Positions 52,051 to 63,641 of a stretch of 64,000 bases of DNA are shown here, piece after piece. The number at the start of each line of letters is the position of its first letter. Within the stretch, counting starts at the first letter, position 1. The position numbers and the translations under genes were made by a program. Source of the stretch: Pseudomonadota bacterium (lineage in GTDB: Bacteria; Pseudomonadota; Alphaproteobacteria; Rhodobacterales; Rhodobacteraceae); NCBI GenBank assembly GCA_020161615.1, contig JAIUPD010000004.1, positions 124,001 to 188,000 on the forward strand, in the 5' to 3' direction. The notes beneath the pieces are model-generated. The model was given only the letters and a program-made list of their open reading frames with translations. It was not told the DNA's origin and did not search any database.

Positions 52051-53148
52051 TCACGACAGGGCTGCCGCGAACTCCTCGTATCCGAAATCGCGCACCTGCC
52101 GGATACTTCCGTCCAGCTCGCGCACGGCGATGGCCGGCATCTTCACGCCGTTGAACCAGTTCTTCTTGACCATTGTGTAACCGGCCGCGTCCTGGATCGA
52201 CAGCCGGTCGCCCGCCTTCAGCGGCTGGGCGAAGCGGAACTCGCCGAAGATGTCGCCCGCCAGGCAGGATTTGCCGCAGACCATCCATTCATGGGGGCCT
52301 TCGTCGGGGCTGACCTTGGCCGATTGACGATAGATCAGCAGATCCAGCATATGCGCCTCGATGGAACTGTCGACGATGGCCAGGTTCTTGCCGTTGTAGA
52401 GCGTGTCCAGCACCGAGACTTCCAGCGTCGCCGCCTTGGTGATCGCGGCCTCGCCCGGTTCCAGATAGACCTGCACGCCGTTCGTGTCGGCGAAACGTTT
52501 CAGCCGGTCGGCGAGGCGGTCCAGCGGATAGCCCTCGCCGGTGAAATGGATGCCGCCGCCCAGGCTGATCCATTCCATGCCACGGATCAGGAAGCCGAAG
52601 CGCTGTTCGATCAGCGAGAGCATGGCGTCGAAGCGTTCGAAATCCGCGTTCTCGCAATTGTTGTGGAACATGAAGCCGGTGATCTTGTCGGCCACCTCGG
52701 CGATCCGCTCGGGGTCATGCTCGCCCAGGCGCGAGAATGGGCGGGCGGGGTCCGCCAGGTCGAAATCCGAGGTCGAGACGCCCGGATTGACCCTGAGGCC
52801 CCGGGTGTGTCCGGCGCTCTGCCCTTCGAACCGCTGCAACTGGCCGATAGTGTTGAAGATGATCTTGTCCGAATGGGACAGCACCTCGTCGATCTCGTGA
52901 TCGGCATAGGCCACGGAATAGGCGTGGGTTTCCTTGCCGAACTTCTCGCGCCCCAGCCGCACTTCATAGAGCGACGAGCTGGTCGTCCCGTCCATGTACT
53001 GGCTCATGAAATCGAAGACCGACCAGGTGGCAAAGCATTTCAGCGCCAGCAGCGATTTCGCCCCCGAGGCCTCGCGCAGCCAGGCGATCTTTTCCATGTT
53101 GGGCAGAAGGCGTGCCTTGTCGATCAGGTAATAGGGGGTTTGCAACAT
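52051..53148 (-). CDS. nspC: Carboxynorspermidine/carboxyspermidine decarboxylase
   Basis: A 365-residue PLP-dependent decarboxylase of the alanine-racemase fold. PLP lysine Lys37 in SLLALKCFATWSVF; GRIFGSS-type helix seen as YMDGTTSSSLYEVRLGREKF; phosphate-binding SLGGGIHFTGEGYP; catalytic Cys in VCGKSCLAGD, where the second subunit contributes; and FGYEEFAAALS at the end. It decarboxylates carboxyspermidine or carboxynorspermidine. GAGGG lies before the ATG. First gene of a two-gene operon with the dehydrogenase. Confidence 0.93.
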   Translation of the reverse strand: MLQTPYYLIDKARLLPNMEKIAWLREASGAKSLLALKCFATWSVFDFMSQYMDGTTSSSLYEVRLGREKFGKETHAYSVAYADHEIDEVLSHSDKIIFNTIGQLQRFEGQSAGHTRGLRVNPGVSTSDFDLADPARPFSRLGEHDPERIAEVADKITGFMFHNNCENADFERFDAMLSLIEQRFGFLIRGMEWISLGGGIHFTGEGYPLDRLADRLKRFADTNGVQVYLEPGEAAITKAATLEVSVLDTLYNGKNLAIVDSSIEAHMLDLLIYRQSAKVSPDEGPHEWMVCGKSCLAGDIFGEFRFAQPLKAGDRLSIQDAAGYTMVKKNWFNGVKMPAIAVRELDGSIRQVRDFGYEEFAAALS

Positions 53149-53349
53149 CTCGGGCCCTCACGGCAGCCAGGGGGGACGGGAGCGGTATCCAGCGCGCGCG
53201 GGCTCGATACAGGGAACGCCCCCGTCACACAAATGGTTTTTCCAGGCGGAATTGCAAACCCCGGGGCGCCGGGCGGCCGGAGATCGGGCCTGGACGGCGC
53301 GCCCCGTCACCCTGCAAGGGTCGCTGCGCCGTCCGGCGCGCGGGCGACC

Positions 53350-54660
53350 TCAGCCCTCCAGCGCCTTTTTCAGTCGGGCGAAGCTTTCGGCGTTCGAGCG
53401 GGCGTTCTGGCCCGAAAGGAAGCCATCGAGCTTGGGGAACAGCCGGATCGCCCGGTCGGTCAGTGGGTCCGAACCCTGGGCGTAGAGCCCCGCCTGTACC
53501 ATCATCTCGGCCCGTTCCCAGGCGCCGATCAGCCGCCGCGCCTCGGCGATCAGGGCGTTTTCCCCGGGGCTGGCCGCCGCGGGCAGGGAGCGCGAGACCG
53601 AGCGCATCAGATCCACCGCCGGGAAGCGGCCGCGTTCGGCGATGGCGCGGTCCAGCACGACATGGCCGTCCAGCACCCCGCGCAGGATGTCGGCGACCGG
53701 CTCGTCCATGTCCGAGCCTGCGACCAGCACCGTGAAGACGGCGGTGATGTCGCCCTGTCCTGCTTCGCCGGGGCCCGCGCGTTCGGCCAGCGACATGATC
53801 TGATGCGCGGTCGAGGGTGGAAAGCCCCTGAGCGAGGGCGCCTCGCCCGCCGAGAGCGCGATCTCGCGATGCGCCTCGGCAAAGCGGGTGACGGAATCGC
53901 AGAGCAACAGCACATGCTTGCCGGCATCGCGGAAATGTTCGGCCACCGCCATGGCCGTCAGCGCCGAGCGACGGCGCGCCAGCGGCGATTTGTCCGAGGT
54001 GGCACTGATCACCACGGAGCGCGCCAGCCCCTCGGGCCCCAGCACATCCTCGACGAAATCCCTGAGTTCGCGGCCCCGTTCGCCGACCAGCGCCAGCACC
54101 ACCACATCGGCCTCGATCCCGCGGGCAAGCTGGCCCAGAAGCATGGTCTTGCCCACGCCCGAGCCCGCGAAAAGGCCCATCCGCTGGCCCCGAACCAGCG
54201 GCAGCAGCGTGTTGAAGGCGTCAAGCCCGGTGGACAGCCGCCCCCCCAGCCGCTTGCGCCGCGCAGGGGCGGGGGGCGTGGCACGCAAGCCTCGGGGCAA
54301 GGTGCCCCGCGCCAGCGGCCGGCCATCCAGCGGCTCGCCATAGGGGTCGATGACCCTGCCGATCCAGCTGTCGTCGGGCGCGATGGTATTGCGGCCCACA
54401 TGCTCCACCCGGTCGCCGATGGCGAGGCCCTCGGTCGCCTCCTCCGGCAGGACCTCGGCGCCGTCGCGGTTCAGCGCCAGGATCTCGCCGCCGATGATCC
54501 GGCCCTGCGCATCCTCGATCTGCACGCGGTCGCCCAGCCGCGCCCGTTTCGAGAGTCCCTGCACCAGCAGCGTCGAAGCCTGCATCGTCCCCACCTGCCC
54601 GTAATGCCGAACGGGGCGCAGATGCGAAATCTCGGCCAGAAGCGAGTCGAAGACGGTCAT
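53350..54660 (-). CDS. fliI: Flagellar export ATPase FliI
   Basis: A 436-residue ATPase of the flagellar type III export apparatus. Walker A GLFAGSGVGKTMLLG near residue 165; GERGRELRDFVEDVLG; Walker B LLLCDSVTRFAEAHRE; and YPPS-like FPPSTAHQIMSLAERAG. N-terminal beta-barrel (VGTMQASTLLVQGLS) is present. It unfolds and feeds flagellar substrates through the export gate. AAGGAT precedes the ATG. It is divergent from the flgB cluster, with 102 bp between. Confidence 0.95.
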   Translation of the reverse strand: MTVFDSLLAEISHLRPVRHYGQVGTMQASTLLVQGLSKRARLGDRVQIEDAQGRIIGGEILALNRDGAEVLPEEATEGLAIGDRVEHVGRNTIAPDDSWIGRVIDPYGEPLDGRPLARGTLPRGLRATPPAPARRKRLGGRLSTGLDAFNTLLPLVRGQRMGLFAGSGVGKTMLLGQLARGIEADVVVLALVGERGRELRDFVEDVLGPEGLARSVVISATSDKSPLARRRSALTAMAVAEHFRDAGKHVLLLCDSVTRFAEAHREIALSAGEAPSLRGFPPSTAHQIMSLAERAGPGEAGQGDITAVFTVLVAGSDMDEPVADILRGVLDGHVVLDRAIAERGRFPAVDLMRSVSRSLPAAASPGENALIAEARRLIGAWERAEMMVQAGLYAQGSDPLTDRAIRLFPKLDGFLSGQNARSNAESFARLKKALEG

Positions 54661-54762
54661 CGGCGGATCCTTCAGGGCGGCAGGCGCCGGTCTGGCACCC
54701 GATTACGCTTTCTAAACGAATCACCCTTAATGCTTGGTGTAGGCCAGCAAAGGGAGAATCCC

Positions 54763-55110
54763 ATGTTCGACAGCCTGGATATCATGCGCATGGCGCAGGC
54801 CTTCGCCGCCCATGCGGCGACCCGCCAGCAGGCGGTGTCGCAGAACGTCGCCAATGCCGATACACCGGGCTACCGCTCGCGCGATGCCATCCCCTTCACC
54901 GAATACTGGCGCGCCAGCCAGGAGCGGGTCCTGGCCCGGGGCGACATCCTGCGCGCCGACGAACAGCCCGCCACCGTCGCGCCCGACGGCAACACCGTCT
55001 CGGTCGAATTTGAGATGATGCGCGCGGTCGAGGCCCGGCAGCAGCATGAAATGGCGCTGGGCATCTATGCCATGTCGCGCGACCTGTTGCGCGCCTCTCT
55101 GGGGAAATAG
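54763..55110 (+). CDS. flgB: Flagellar rod protein FlgB
   Basis: A 115-residue proximal-rod protein. NVANADTPGYRSRDAIPF is the family signature; the C-terminal helix ends EARQQHEMALGIYAMSRDLL. AAAGGGAG precedes the ATG. First gene of the rod operon, whose genes are 1-20 bp apart or overlap. Confidence 0.95.
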   Translation: MFDSLDIMRMAQAFAAHAATRQQAVSQNVANADTPGYRSRDAIPFTEYWRASQERVLARGDILRADEQPATVAPDGNTVSVEFEMMRAVEARQQHEMALGIYAMSRDLLRASLGK

Positions 55111-55113
55111 GTC

Positions 55114-55515
55114 ATGAGCACCCTCACCGACACGCTGGCGCTGGCCGCCTCGGGGATGCGGGCCCAGGCGCAAAGGCTGCGCCATGTGTCCGAGAATATC
55201 GCCAATGCCGATACCCCCGGCTACCATCGCAAGTTCATCGACTTCCGCCCCGCCGCGATTGCGGGCGATGCCTTCGGGCAGGAAAGCGGCGTCACGCCCG
55301 GCCCGGTGCGGCTGGACCGTGGCGAGCTGACCCGCATCTACGACCCCGGCCATATCCTGGCCGACGAGACCGGCCATTACGAAGGATCGAACGTCGATCT
55401 GATGGTCGAGATTGCCGACGCGCGCGAAGCGCAGCGGTCCTATGAGGCGAACCTCAGAATGTTCGATCAGGCCCGGCAGATGTCGCAAAGCCTGATCGGA
55501 CTCCTCCGCAGATAA
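55114..55515 (+). CDS. flgC: Flagellar rod protein FlgC
   Basis: A 133-residue rod protein with LALAASGMRAQAQRLRHVSE, NIANADTPGYHRKFIDF and a C-terminal helix REAQRSYEANLRMFDQARQM. It begins 3 bp after flgB. Confidence 0.95.
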   Translation: MSTLTDTLALAASGMRAQAQRLRHVSENIANADTPGYHRKFIDFRPAAIAGDAFGQESGVTPGPVRLDRGELTRIYDPGHILADETGHYEGSNVDLMVEIADAREAQRSYEANLRMFDQARQMSQSLIGLLRR

Positions 55516-55526
55516 GGAGCCATTCA

Positions 55527-55820
55527 GTGCAAGTCAGTGCCAGTATGGCCGCCCGTTCCTACGGCGCGGCGCGTCCCCTCACATCCCCCGAGGCCGAGGC
55601 CGCGGGCAGTCCCGCCTCCGCCGGCGCCCGCCTGGCCGGGGATTTCGCCCAGGTCCTGCAACGGGCCGAGACCACGGCGCAGCAGGCGATGACCGGCGAT
55701 GCCGATCCGCATGCGCTGGTCGCCTCGCTCAGCGAGGCTCAGCTGGCCGTCGAAACCGCGGTCGCCGTCCGCGACAAGGTGGTCGAGGCCTATCTGGAAA
55801 TCCTGCGAATGCCGGTCTGA
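55527..55820 (+). CDS. fliE: Flagellar hook-basal body protein FliE
   Basis: A 97-residue protein starting at GTG 55527, with AAGGAG upstream. The typical FliE C-terminus is clear: HALVASLSEAQLAVETAVAV followed by RDKVVEAYLEILRMPV. It joins the MS ring to the rod. The first 30 residues are low-complexity Ala/Pro. Confidence 0.92.
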   Translation: MQVSASMAARSYGAARPLTSPEAEAAGSPASAGARLAGDFAQVLQRAETTAQQAMTGDADPHALVASLSEAQLAVETAVAVRDKVVEAYLEILRMPV

Positions 55821-55829
55821 GGCAGGCCC

Positions 55830-56096
55830 ATGTCCGAGATCGCTTTCTTCGACATCCTGCGGCAGGGGCTGTGGGTGGCCGTGGTCATGTCCGCGCCACT
55901 GCTGGGCGTGGCGCTGGTCGCCGGTCTGGCCGTGGGCCTCTTCCAGGCGCTGACCTCGGTGCAGGAGATGACACTGACCTTCGTGCCCAAGATACTGGCG
56001 ATGCTGGTGGTCTTCTGGGTCTCGATGAGCGCGATGACCGCGCTTCTCGTCGATTTCTTCCACGGATCGGTGTTGCCGGTCGTCGCAGGGGGCTGA
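55830..56096 (+). CDS. fliQ: Flagellar export gate protein FliQ
   Basis: An 88-residue membrane protein with two helices (VAVVMSAPLLGVALVAGLAV and TFVPKILAMLVVFWVSMSAM) and the family segment GLFQALTSVQEMTLTFVPK. Part of the FliP-FliQ-FliR export gate. fliP and fliR are not in this window, so the gate genes are split. Confidence 0.95.
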   Translation: MSEIAFFDILRQGLWVAVVMSAPLLGVALVAGLAVGLFQALTSVQEMTLTFVPKILAMLVVFWVSMSAMTALLVDFFHGSVLPVVAGG

Positions 56097-56097
56097 G

Positions 56098-56814
56098 ATG
56101 GACAACGCCAGTTACACGCAATTGACCCGCCAGTCGGGCCTGCTGCGCGAGATCCAGATGATCGCGCATAACATCGCCAATCTCTCGACCACCGGCTTCC
56201 GGCGCGAGGGGCTGCTGTTCAGCGAATATGTCGAGCGGCTGGGGGGCGAGGAGCCCTCGCTGTCGATGGCCACCGGCCGGGCGCGTCAGACCTATCTGAC
56301 ACCGGGTGCGCTGACCATGACCGGCGGCCCCCTCGATCTGGCCATCGAGGGCGAGGGCTTCTTTACCCTCCAGACGCCGGAGGGCGAGCGCTACACCCGC
56401 GCGGGCCATTTCACCCCAAACCGGGACGGCGAACTGGTCACGCCCGACGGCCACCGCGTTCTGGACGATGGCGGTTCGGCGATCTTCATCCCGCCCGATG
56501 CGGACCAGATCGCCATCGCCAGCGACGGCACCGTCTCGGCCGATGGGCAACCGCTGGCACAGATCGCGCTGGTGAGGCCCGCCGATCCCTCAAGCCTCCG
56601 GCGTGAGACGGGGGTCCTGCATGCCATCGACGGCGAGGTCGAGCCGGTCGAGATGCCGCAGATCCTGCAGGGGTTCCTCGAGGAATCGAACGTCAACGCG
56701 ATTTCCGAGATGGCCCGGCTAATCGCAGTGCAGCGCGCCTACGAGAACGGCCAGAAATTCCTCGACCGCGAGGACGAACGTATCCGCAACGTGGTCCAGA
56801 CCCTGGGCCGATAG
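56098..56814 (+). CDS. flgF: Flagellar basal-body rod protein FlgF
   Basis: A 238-residue rod protein. MDNASYTQLTRQSGLLREIQ and MIAHNIANLSTTGFRREG open it; DLAIEGEGFFTLQTPEGERY and TRAGHF are the central FlgF/FlgG motif; the C-terminus has GFLEESNVNAISEMARLIAV and QRAYENGQKF. It begins one base after the fliQ stop. Confidence 0.95.
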   Translation: MDNASYTQLTRQSGLLREIQMIAHNIANLSTTGFRREGLLFSEYVERLGGEEPSLSMATGRARQTYLTPGALTMTGGPLDLAIEGEGFFTLQTPEGERYTRAGHFTPNRDGELVTPDGHRVLDDGGSAIFIPPDADQIAIASDGTVSADGQPLAQIALVRPADPSSLRRETGVLHAIDGEVEPVEMPQILQGFLEESNVNAISEMARLIAVQRAYENGQKFLDREDERIRNVVQTLGR

Positions 56815-56823
56815 GAGACAGCC

Positions 56824-57609
56824 ATGCGAGCCCTACAGATCGCCGCCACCGGCATGAGCGCCCAACAGATGCGGGTCGATACGGTGGCCAACAACCTGGC
56901 GAACATGTCGACCACCGGCTACAACACCCGCCGCGCCGAATTCGCCGACCTGCATTATCAGCAGCATACCCGGGCCGGGACGATCAGCGCCTCGGACGGG
57001 ACCATTGTGCCGACCGGCGTGCAGCTGGGCCTCGGCGCGCGGCCCGCCGCGGTGTCGATGATGGTGCAGCAGGGCGTTTCGACCGCCACCGGCGGCGACC
57101 TCGACCTCGCCATTGAGGGGCGAGGCTGGTTCGAGGTGACGCTGCCAGACGGGCGTTTGGCCTATACCCGCGACGGCGGGCTGAAGCGCACCGGCGACGG
57201 GCTGATCGTTACCTCGGACGGCTACGAGGTGGCGCCGGGGATCACCATTCCGGCCGATGCCCGGCAGATCTCGATCAATGCCGAGGGCGAGGTCTATGCC
57301 TATTTCGCCGACCAGGTGCAGCCGCAGCGGCTGGGCCAGCTGGTGCTCGCGGGCTTCACCAACGAGCGGGGACTGGAGGCGCTGGGCTCCAACCTCTTTG
57401 TCGAGACCGAGGCCTCCGGCCCGCCGGTGCAATCGGTGCCGGGCTCGGACGGGCTGGGGACAGTGCGGCAGGGCTATCTGGAGGAAAGCTCGGTCGATCC
57501 GGTCCGCGAACTGACCGAGATGATCAAGGCCCAGCGCGGCTATGAGCTGAACGCGAAGGTCATCACCGCCGCCGACCAGATGCTCGCCGCCACGACGCAG
57601 GTGCGGTGA
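56824..57609 (+). CDS. flgG: Flagellar basal-body distal rod protein FlgG
   Basis: A 261-residue distal-rod protein: MRALQIAATGMSAQQMRVDT, NNLANMSTTGYNTRRAEF, DLAIEGRGWFEVTLPDGRLA, VRQGYLEESSVDPVRELTEM and the C-terminal QRGYELNAKVITAADQML. It sets rod length and joins the hook. Its stop overlaps the start of flgA. Confidence 0.96.
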   Translation: MRALQIAATGMSAQQMRVDTVANNLANMSTTGYNTRRAEFADLHYQQHTRAGTISASDGTIVPTGVQLGLGARPAAVSMMVQQGVSTATGGDLDLAIEGRGWFEVTLPDGRLAYTRDGGLKRTGDGLIVTSDGYEVAPGITIPADARQISINAEGEVYAYFADQVQPQRLGQLVLAGFTNERGLEALGSNLFVETEASGPPVQSVPGSDGLGTVRQGYLEESSVDPVRELTEMIKAQRGYELNAKVITAADQMLAATTQVR

Positions 57610-58022
57610 TGCGCGCGCTGGCTCTGGCCCTGCTCGTCGCCTCACCGGCCGCGGCCGATGTGCTGGTCGCCGCGCGGACCCTGCGCGCGGGCAGTCTGGT
57701 CGAGGCCGGGGATGTGATCCTGCTCAGCGACCCCGCGCCGCTGGGCGCCGCGCAATCCCCGGACGAGGCCGTGGGGCTTGAGGCGCGGGTCACGCTCTAT
57801 GCCCGCCGGCCGATCCCGGTGGCGAGCCTCGGCCCGCCGGCGCTGGTCGAGCGCAACCAGCTCGTCACCCTGGTCTTTCAGGCCGGAGGGCTCGAAATCC
57901 GCGCCGACGGGCGCGCTCTGGGCCGCGGGGCCGAGGGCGAGACTGTCCGCATCATGAACCTCTCCTCGCGCAGCACGGTTTCCGGCACCATCGCCGGGCC
58001 GGGGCTGGTGAGCGTGCCGTGA
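57609..58022 (+). CDS. flgA: Flagellar P-ring assembly chaperone FlgA
   Basis: A 137-residue periplasmic protein with signal peptide (MRALALALLVASPAAA) and the SAF-domain half of FlgA: VLVAARTLRAGSLVEAGDVI, VGLEARVTLYARRPIPVASL, LVERNQLVTLVFQAGGLEIR and GETVRIMNLSSRSTVSGTIA. Shorter than E. coli FlgA, lacking its N-terminal domain, as is usual in Rhodobacterales. ATG 57609 is chosen (TGATG with flgG); a GTG lies directly before it at 57606. Confidence 0.9.
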   Translation: MRALALALLVASPAAADVLVAARTLRAGSLVEAGDVILLSDPAPLGAAQSPDEAVGLEARVTLYARRPIPVASLGPPALVERNQLVTLVFQAGGLEIRADGRALGRGAEGETVRIMNLSSRSTVSGTIAGPGLVSVP

Positions 58023-58033
58023 AAGGACGCGCC

Positions 58034-58750
58034 ATGCGCCACCTTCTGCTGATCCTGCCCCTTGCCGCCTGTTCGGACCTCGCCCAGGTCGGCCGCCCCC
58101 CGGATTTCACCGACACCGCGCCGACGCTGGAGCATCACGCCCTCTATAACATCCCCCTGCCCGAGGTGACGGAGCGGCGCCGCGCGGTCGATACCGCCTC
58201 GCTCTGGTCCTCGAGCCAGCGCTCGCTCTTCGGCGACCGGCGGGCCTCGGTCGCGGGCGACATCCTGACCGTGGTGATCGAGATCGACGAATCGGCGCAG
58301 ATCTCGAATTCCTCGCAACGGGGGCGCACCGGCTCGCAAAGCATGGGCATGCCGGAATTCCTGGGCATCCCGCAGCTGATCGACCGGGAGCTTCCGGAAG
58401 GGGCCAGCATGGCCAATGCGGTGTCGGCCGAATCCGCGTCCAGCTTCCAGGGCCAGGGCACGGTCAGCCGCAACGAACAGCTGACGCTGAGGGTCGCCAC
58501 CACGATCATCGAGCGGCTGCCAAATGGCGTGCTGCGCATCGAGGGCAGCCAGGAGGTGCGGGTCAACAACGAGCTGCGCGAATTGCTGGTCACCGGCTAT
58601 ATCCGCCCCGAGGATATCTCGCGCCGCAACGAGATCGCCTATGACCGGATCGCCGGGGCGCGGATCAGCTATGGCGGGCGCGGGCAGATCACCCAGATGC
58701 AGCAACCGCGCTGGGGTCAGCAGATCAGCGAAATCCTGTTGCCGATGTAA
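58034..58750 (+). CDS. flgH: Flagellar L-ring protein FlgH
   Basis: A 238-residue outer-membrane lipoprotein: lipobox LPLAAC at residues about 8-13; SLWSSSQRSLFGDRRASVAG, DILTVVIEIDESAQISNSSQ, NEQLTLRVATTIIERLPNGV, LRIEGSQEVRVNNELRELLV. It forms the L ring around the rod. AAAGGA precedes the ATG at 58034. Confidence 0.95.
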   Translation: MRHLLLILPLAACSDLAQVGRPPDFTDTAPTLEHHALYNIPLPEVTERRRAVDTASLWSSSQRSLFGDRRASVAGDILTVVIEIDESAQISNSSQRGRTGSQSMGMPEFLGIPQLIDRELPEGASMANAVSAESASSFQGQGTVSRNEQLTLRVATTIIERLPNGVLRIEGSQEVRVNNELRELLVTGYIRPEDISRRNEIAYDRIAGARISYGGRGQITQMQQPRWGQQISEILLPM

Positions 58751-58761
58751 GGGGAACCATC

Positions 58762-59295
58762 ATGCGCAAGCTGCTTCCGGCATTGTTGCTGATCCTGGGC
58801 CTGGCGGCGGGGGCAGGGGCCGGATGGTTCCTCAAGCCCACCCCCACGCCCGCTGACGAGGCCGCCGCTCATGGCGCGGTCCCGGACGAGGCGGGGGGCC
58901 ATGGCGAAGCCCCGGGCGATCATGGCGCCGAAAGCGGCGGCGAGGGCGGCCATTACGACCCTGCGACCGGGCCGACCGAGACGGTTCGCCTGCCCAATCA
59001 ATTCGTGGTGCCGGTGATCGTCGAGAGGCGGGTGCAGGCGATGGTGGTCATCGGCCTCGCGCTGGAACTGGAGGCCGGCCACACCTTCTCGGTCCAGAAC
59101 GACGAGGCGCGGCTGCGCGCGGTGCTACTGCAACTCCTGTTCGATCACGCCAATATCGGCGGGTTCAACGGGCTTTTCACCTCGGGCGAGGCGCTGCTCT
59201 CGCTGCGGCGCATCCTGCGCGAGGCCGCCCGGCGGGAGCTGGGGCCGCAGGTGACGGATGTGCTGATCACGGAATTGCTGCGGCAGGAGAATTGA
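58762..59295 (+). CDS. fliL: FliL-family flagellar basal-body-associated protein
   Basis: A 177-residue single-pass membrane protein: anchor at residues 4-24 (LLPALLLILGLAAGAGAGWF), a His/Gly/Glu-rich linker (about residues 35-66, with HG and GGH repeats), and a C-terminal stomatin-like FliL domain ending LRRILREAARRELGPQVTDV and LITELLRQEN. FliL stabilises stators around the motor. The linker's repeated His may bind metal. Assigned by the C-terminal pattern and by being the last gene of the flagellar operon; some annotators may call it a FliL-like hypothetical. Confidence 0.75.
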   Translation: MRKLLPALLLILGLAAGAGAGWFLKPTPTPADEAAAHGAVPDEAGGHGEAPGDHGAESGGEGGHYDPATGPTETVRLPNQFVVPVIVERRVQAMVVIGLALELEAGHTFSVQNDEARLRAVLLQLLFDHANIGGFNGLFTSGEALLSLRRILREAARRELGPQVTDVLITELLRQEN

Positions 59296-59325
59296 CGCGG
59301 CCGCCGAGGCCGGCGCGCGCGGTGA

Positions 59326-59352
59326 TGGGGTGAAACCCCACCCTGCGGGCGT
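59326..59352 (+). terminator. Hairpin after fliL
   Basis: Stem TGGGGT / ACCCCA with loop GAA, then CCCTGCGGGCG; no T-run. Shares its 3' part with the hairpin after the ABM gene (50391). A further CCCCT ... AGGGG pair follows at about 59372-59389. Confidence 0.4.
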
Positions 59353-59458
59353 TTCCCGCGACCCGTTCGCGCCCCTGCAGGGAGGGGTTCCCCCCATCCC
59401 CCGCACCGGGCTTGCCTGCTCGCCGCCCGACTGGCAAGCTCCCGCACAGGAGTCCACC

Positions 59459-59887
59459 ATGGCCGAACCCGTCACCCGCCCGACCGGCGTCCGCGTCGAG
59501 GATTTCCTCGATGCCGTGGAACCCGTCCGCCGCCGGGACGAGGGGCACCGGCTGGACGCGCTCTTTCGTCGGGTCACGGGGTTTCAGCCGCAGATGTGGG
59601 GCCCCTCGATCGTCGGCTACGGGCGCTATGACTACACCTATGCCAGCGGCCATTCCGGCAGCTTCCTCGCCACCGGCTTCAGCCCGCGCAAGGCGCAGCT
59701 CGTGCTCTACATCCTGCCCGGCTATGCCGATTTCGGCCCGATCCTGGACCGGCTGGGGCCGCACAGGAAGGGCAAGTCCTGTCTCTACCTGACCTCGCTG
59801 GCCAAGGTGGACGAGGGCGCGCTGGAGGCGTTGATCCGCGCGGGCCTTGCCGATCTGGCACAGCACTGGCCGGTCATGGCGTCGTGA
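59459..59887 (+). CDS. DUF1801-domain protein
   Basis: A 142-residue protein with the DUF1801 (YdhG-like) core: VEDFLDAVEPVRRRDEGHRL, LFRRVTGFQPQMWGPSIVGY, GRYDYTYASGHSGSFLATGF and LVLYILPGYADFGPILDRLG, GPHRKGKSCLYLTSLAKVDE. The fold is an iron-chaperone-frataxin-like one in distant relatives, but its role is not known. AGGAG precedes the ATG. Converges with carB. Confidence 0.85.
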   Translation: MAEPVTRPTGVRVEDFLDAVEPVRRRDEGHRLDALFRRVTGFQPQMWGPSIVGYGRYDYTYASGHSGSFLATGFSPRKAQLVLYILPGYADFGPILDRLGPHRKGKSCLYLTSLAKVDEGALEALIRAGLADLAQHWPVMAS

Positions 59888-59901
59888 CAGCCGGAAAGAC
59901 T

Positions 59902-59931
59902 CGCGCCGCGGACCAGCGGTCGCGCGGCGCG
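59902..59931. terminator. Hairpin between converging DUF1801 and carB genes
   Basis: Stem CGCGCCGCG / CGCGGCGCG with an inner GACC / GGTC and AGC loop, near-perfect over 13 pairs. No T-run on either side. Confidence 0.45.
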
Positions 59932-59956
59932 GCTTCGGGGCGCAAGGGCCCTGGCT

Positions 59957-63286
<3,330 letters not shown>

Positions 63287-63467
63287 GTCGGACCCCGTGC
63301 GTGCATGACGTGCGTGCGCTGAAGGCCGTCCCCCCGGGGGGGCGGCGCGCAAATTGAGGCGGGTTATAGCCAGAGGCCGGTCCGGCGCAAGCCCTGATCG
63401 GCGGGTGCGGCGCTTGCGGAGGGGGCGGAACCGGGGGGCCACCCCCCCCCAGCCGCGCCACGGGCGC

Positions 63468-63512
63468 GGCGTTCTCGGCTGAAACGTGCCACTGGCACGT
63501 TTCCGAGACGCC
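63468..63512. repeat. Long inverted repeat in carB/ackA region
   Basis: Core is perfect: GAAACGTGCCA (63481-63491), one base, TGGCACGTTTC (63493-63503). Outer parts continue the pairing with small bulges (GGCGTTCTCGG against CCGAGACGCC). This could be an operator or the hairpin of a transcript read on the plus strand into the following CCCCCCGGCGTATTTAG element. Confidence 0.7.
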
Positions 63513-63516
63513 GATC

Positions 63517-63547
63517 ACCCCCCGGCGTATTTAGGGCAGAATGAAGG
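63517..63547 (+). repeat. Variant of the 3'-end repeat (copy F)
   Basis: CACCCCCCGGCGTATTTAGG then GCAGAATGAAGG, the same order of modules as copies A-E, preceded by the inverted repeat at 63468. Unlike A-E it does not follow a gene on its own strand. Confidence 0.55.
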
Positions 63548-63641
63548 GGCGGGTTTCCGCAGAGCAGGACGCGGCAGCGCAGCGTCATGGTTTCGTAACC
63601 CGGGCGAGCATCCTATCGTGGCGGCAAACCGGAGGGTGCGG

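Larger units (their letters stand above)
63287..63641. promoter_or_regulatory. Divergent carB/ackA intergenic region
   Basis: About 355 bp without genes. It contains the promoters for carB (minus) and ackA (plus), GC tracts at 63330-63345 and 63433-63450, a long inverted repeat (63468-63512), and a variant of the 3'-end repeat (63517-63547). No clear -35/-10 pair could be singled out. Confidence 0.5.

Noticed and set aside
51715-55110. 1131-residue plus-strand frame ending with FlgB
   Set aside because: Only the last 115 residues are real (FlgB from 54763); the rest is antisense to carboxyspermidine dehydrogenase, nspC and fliI.
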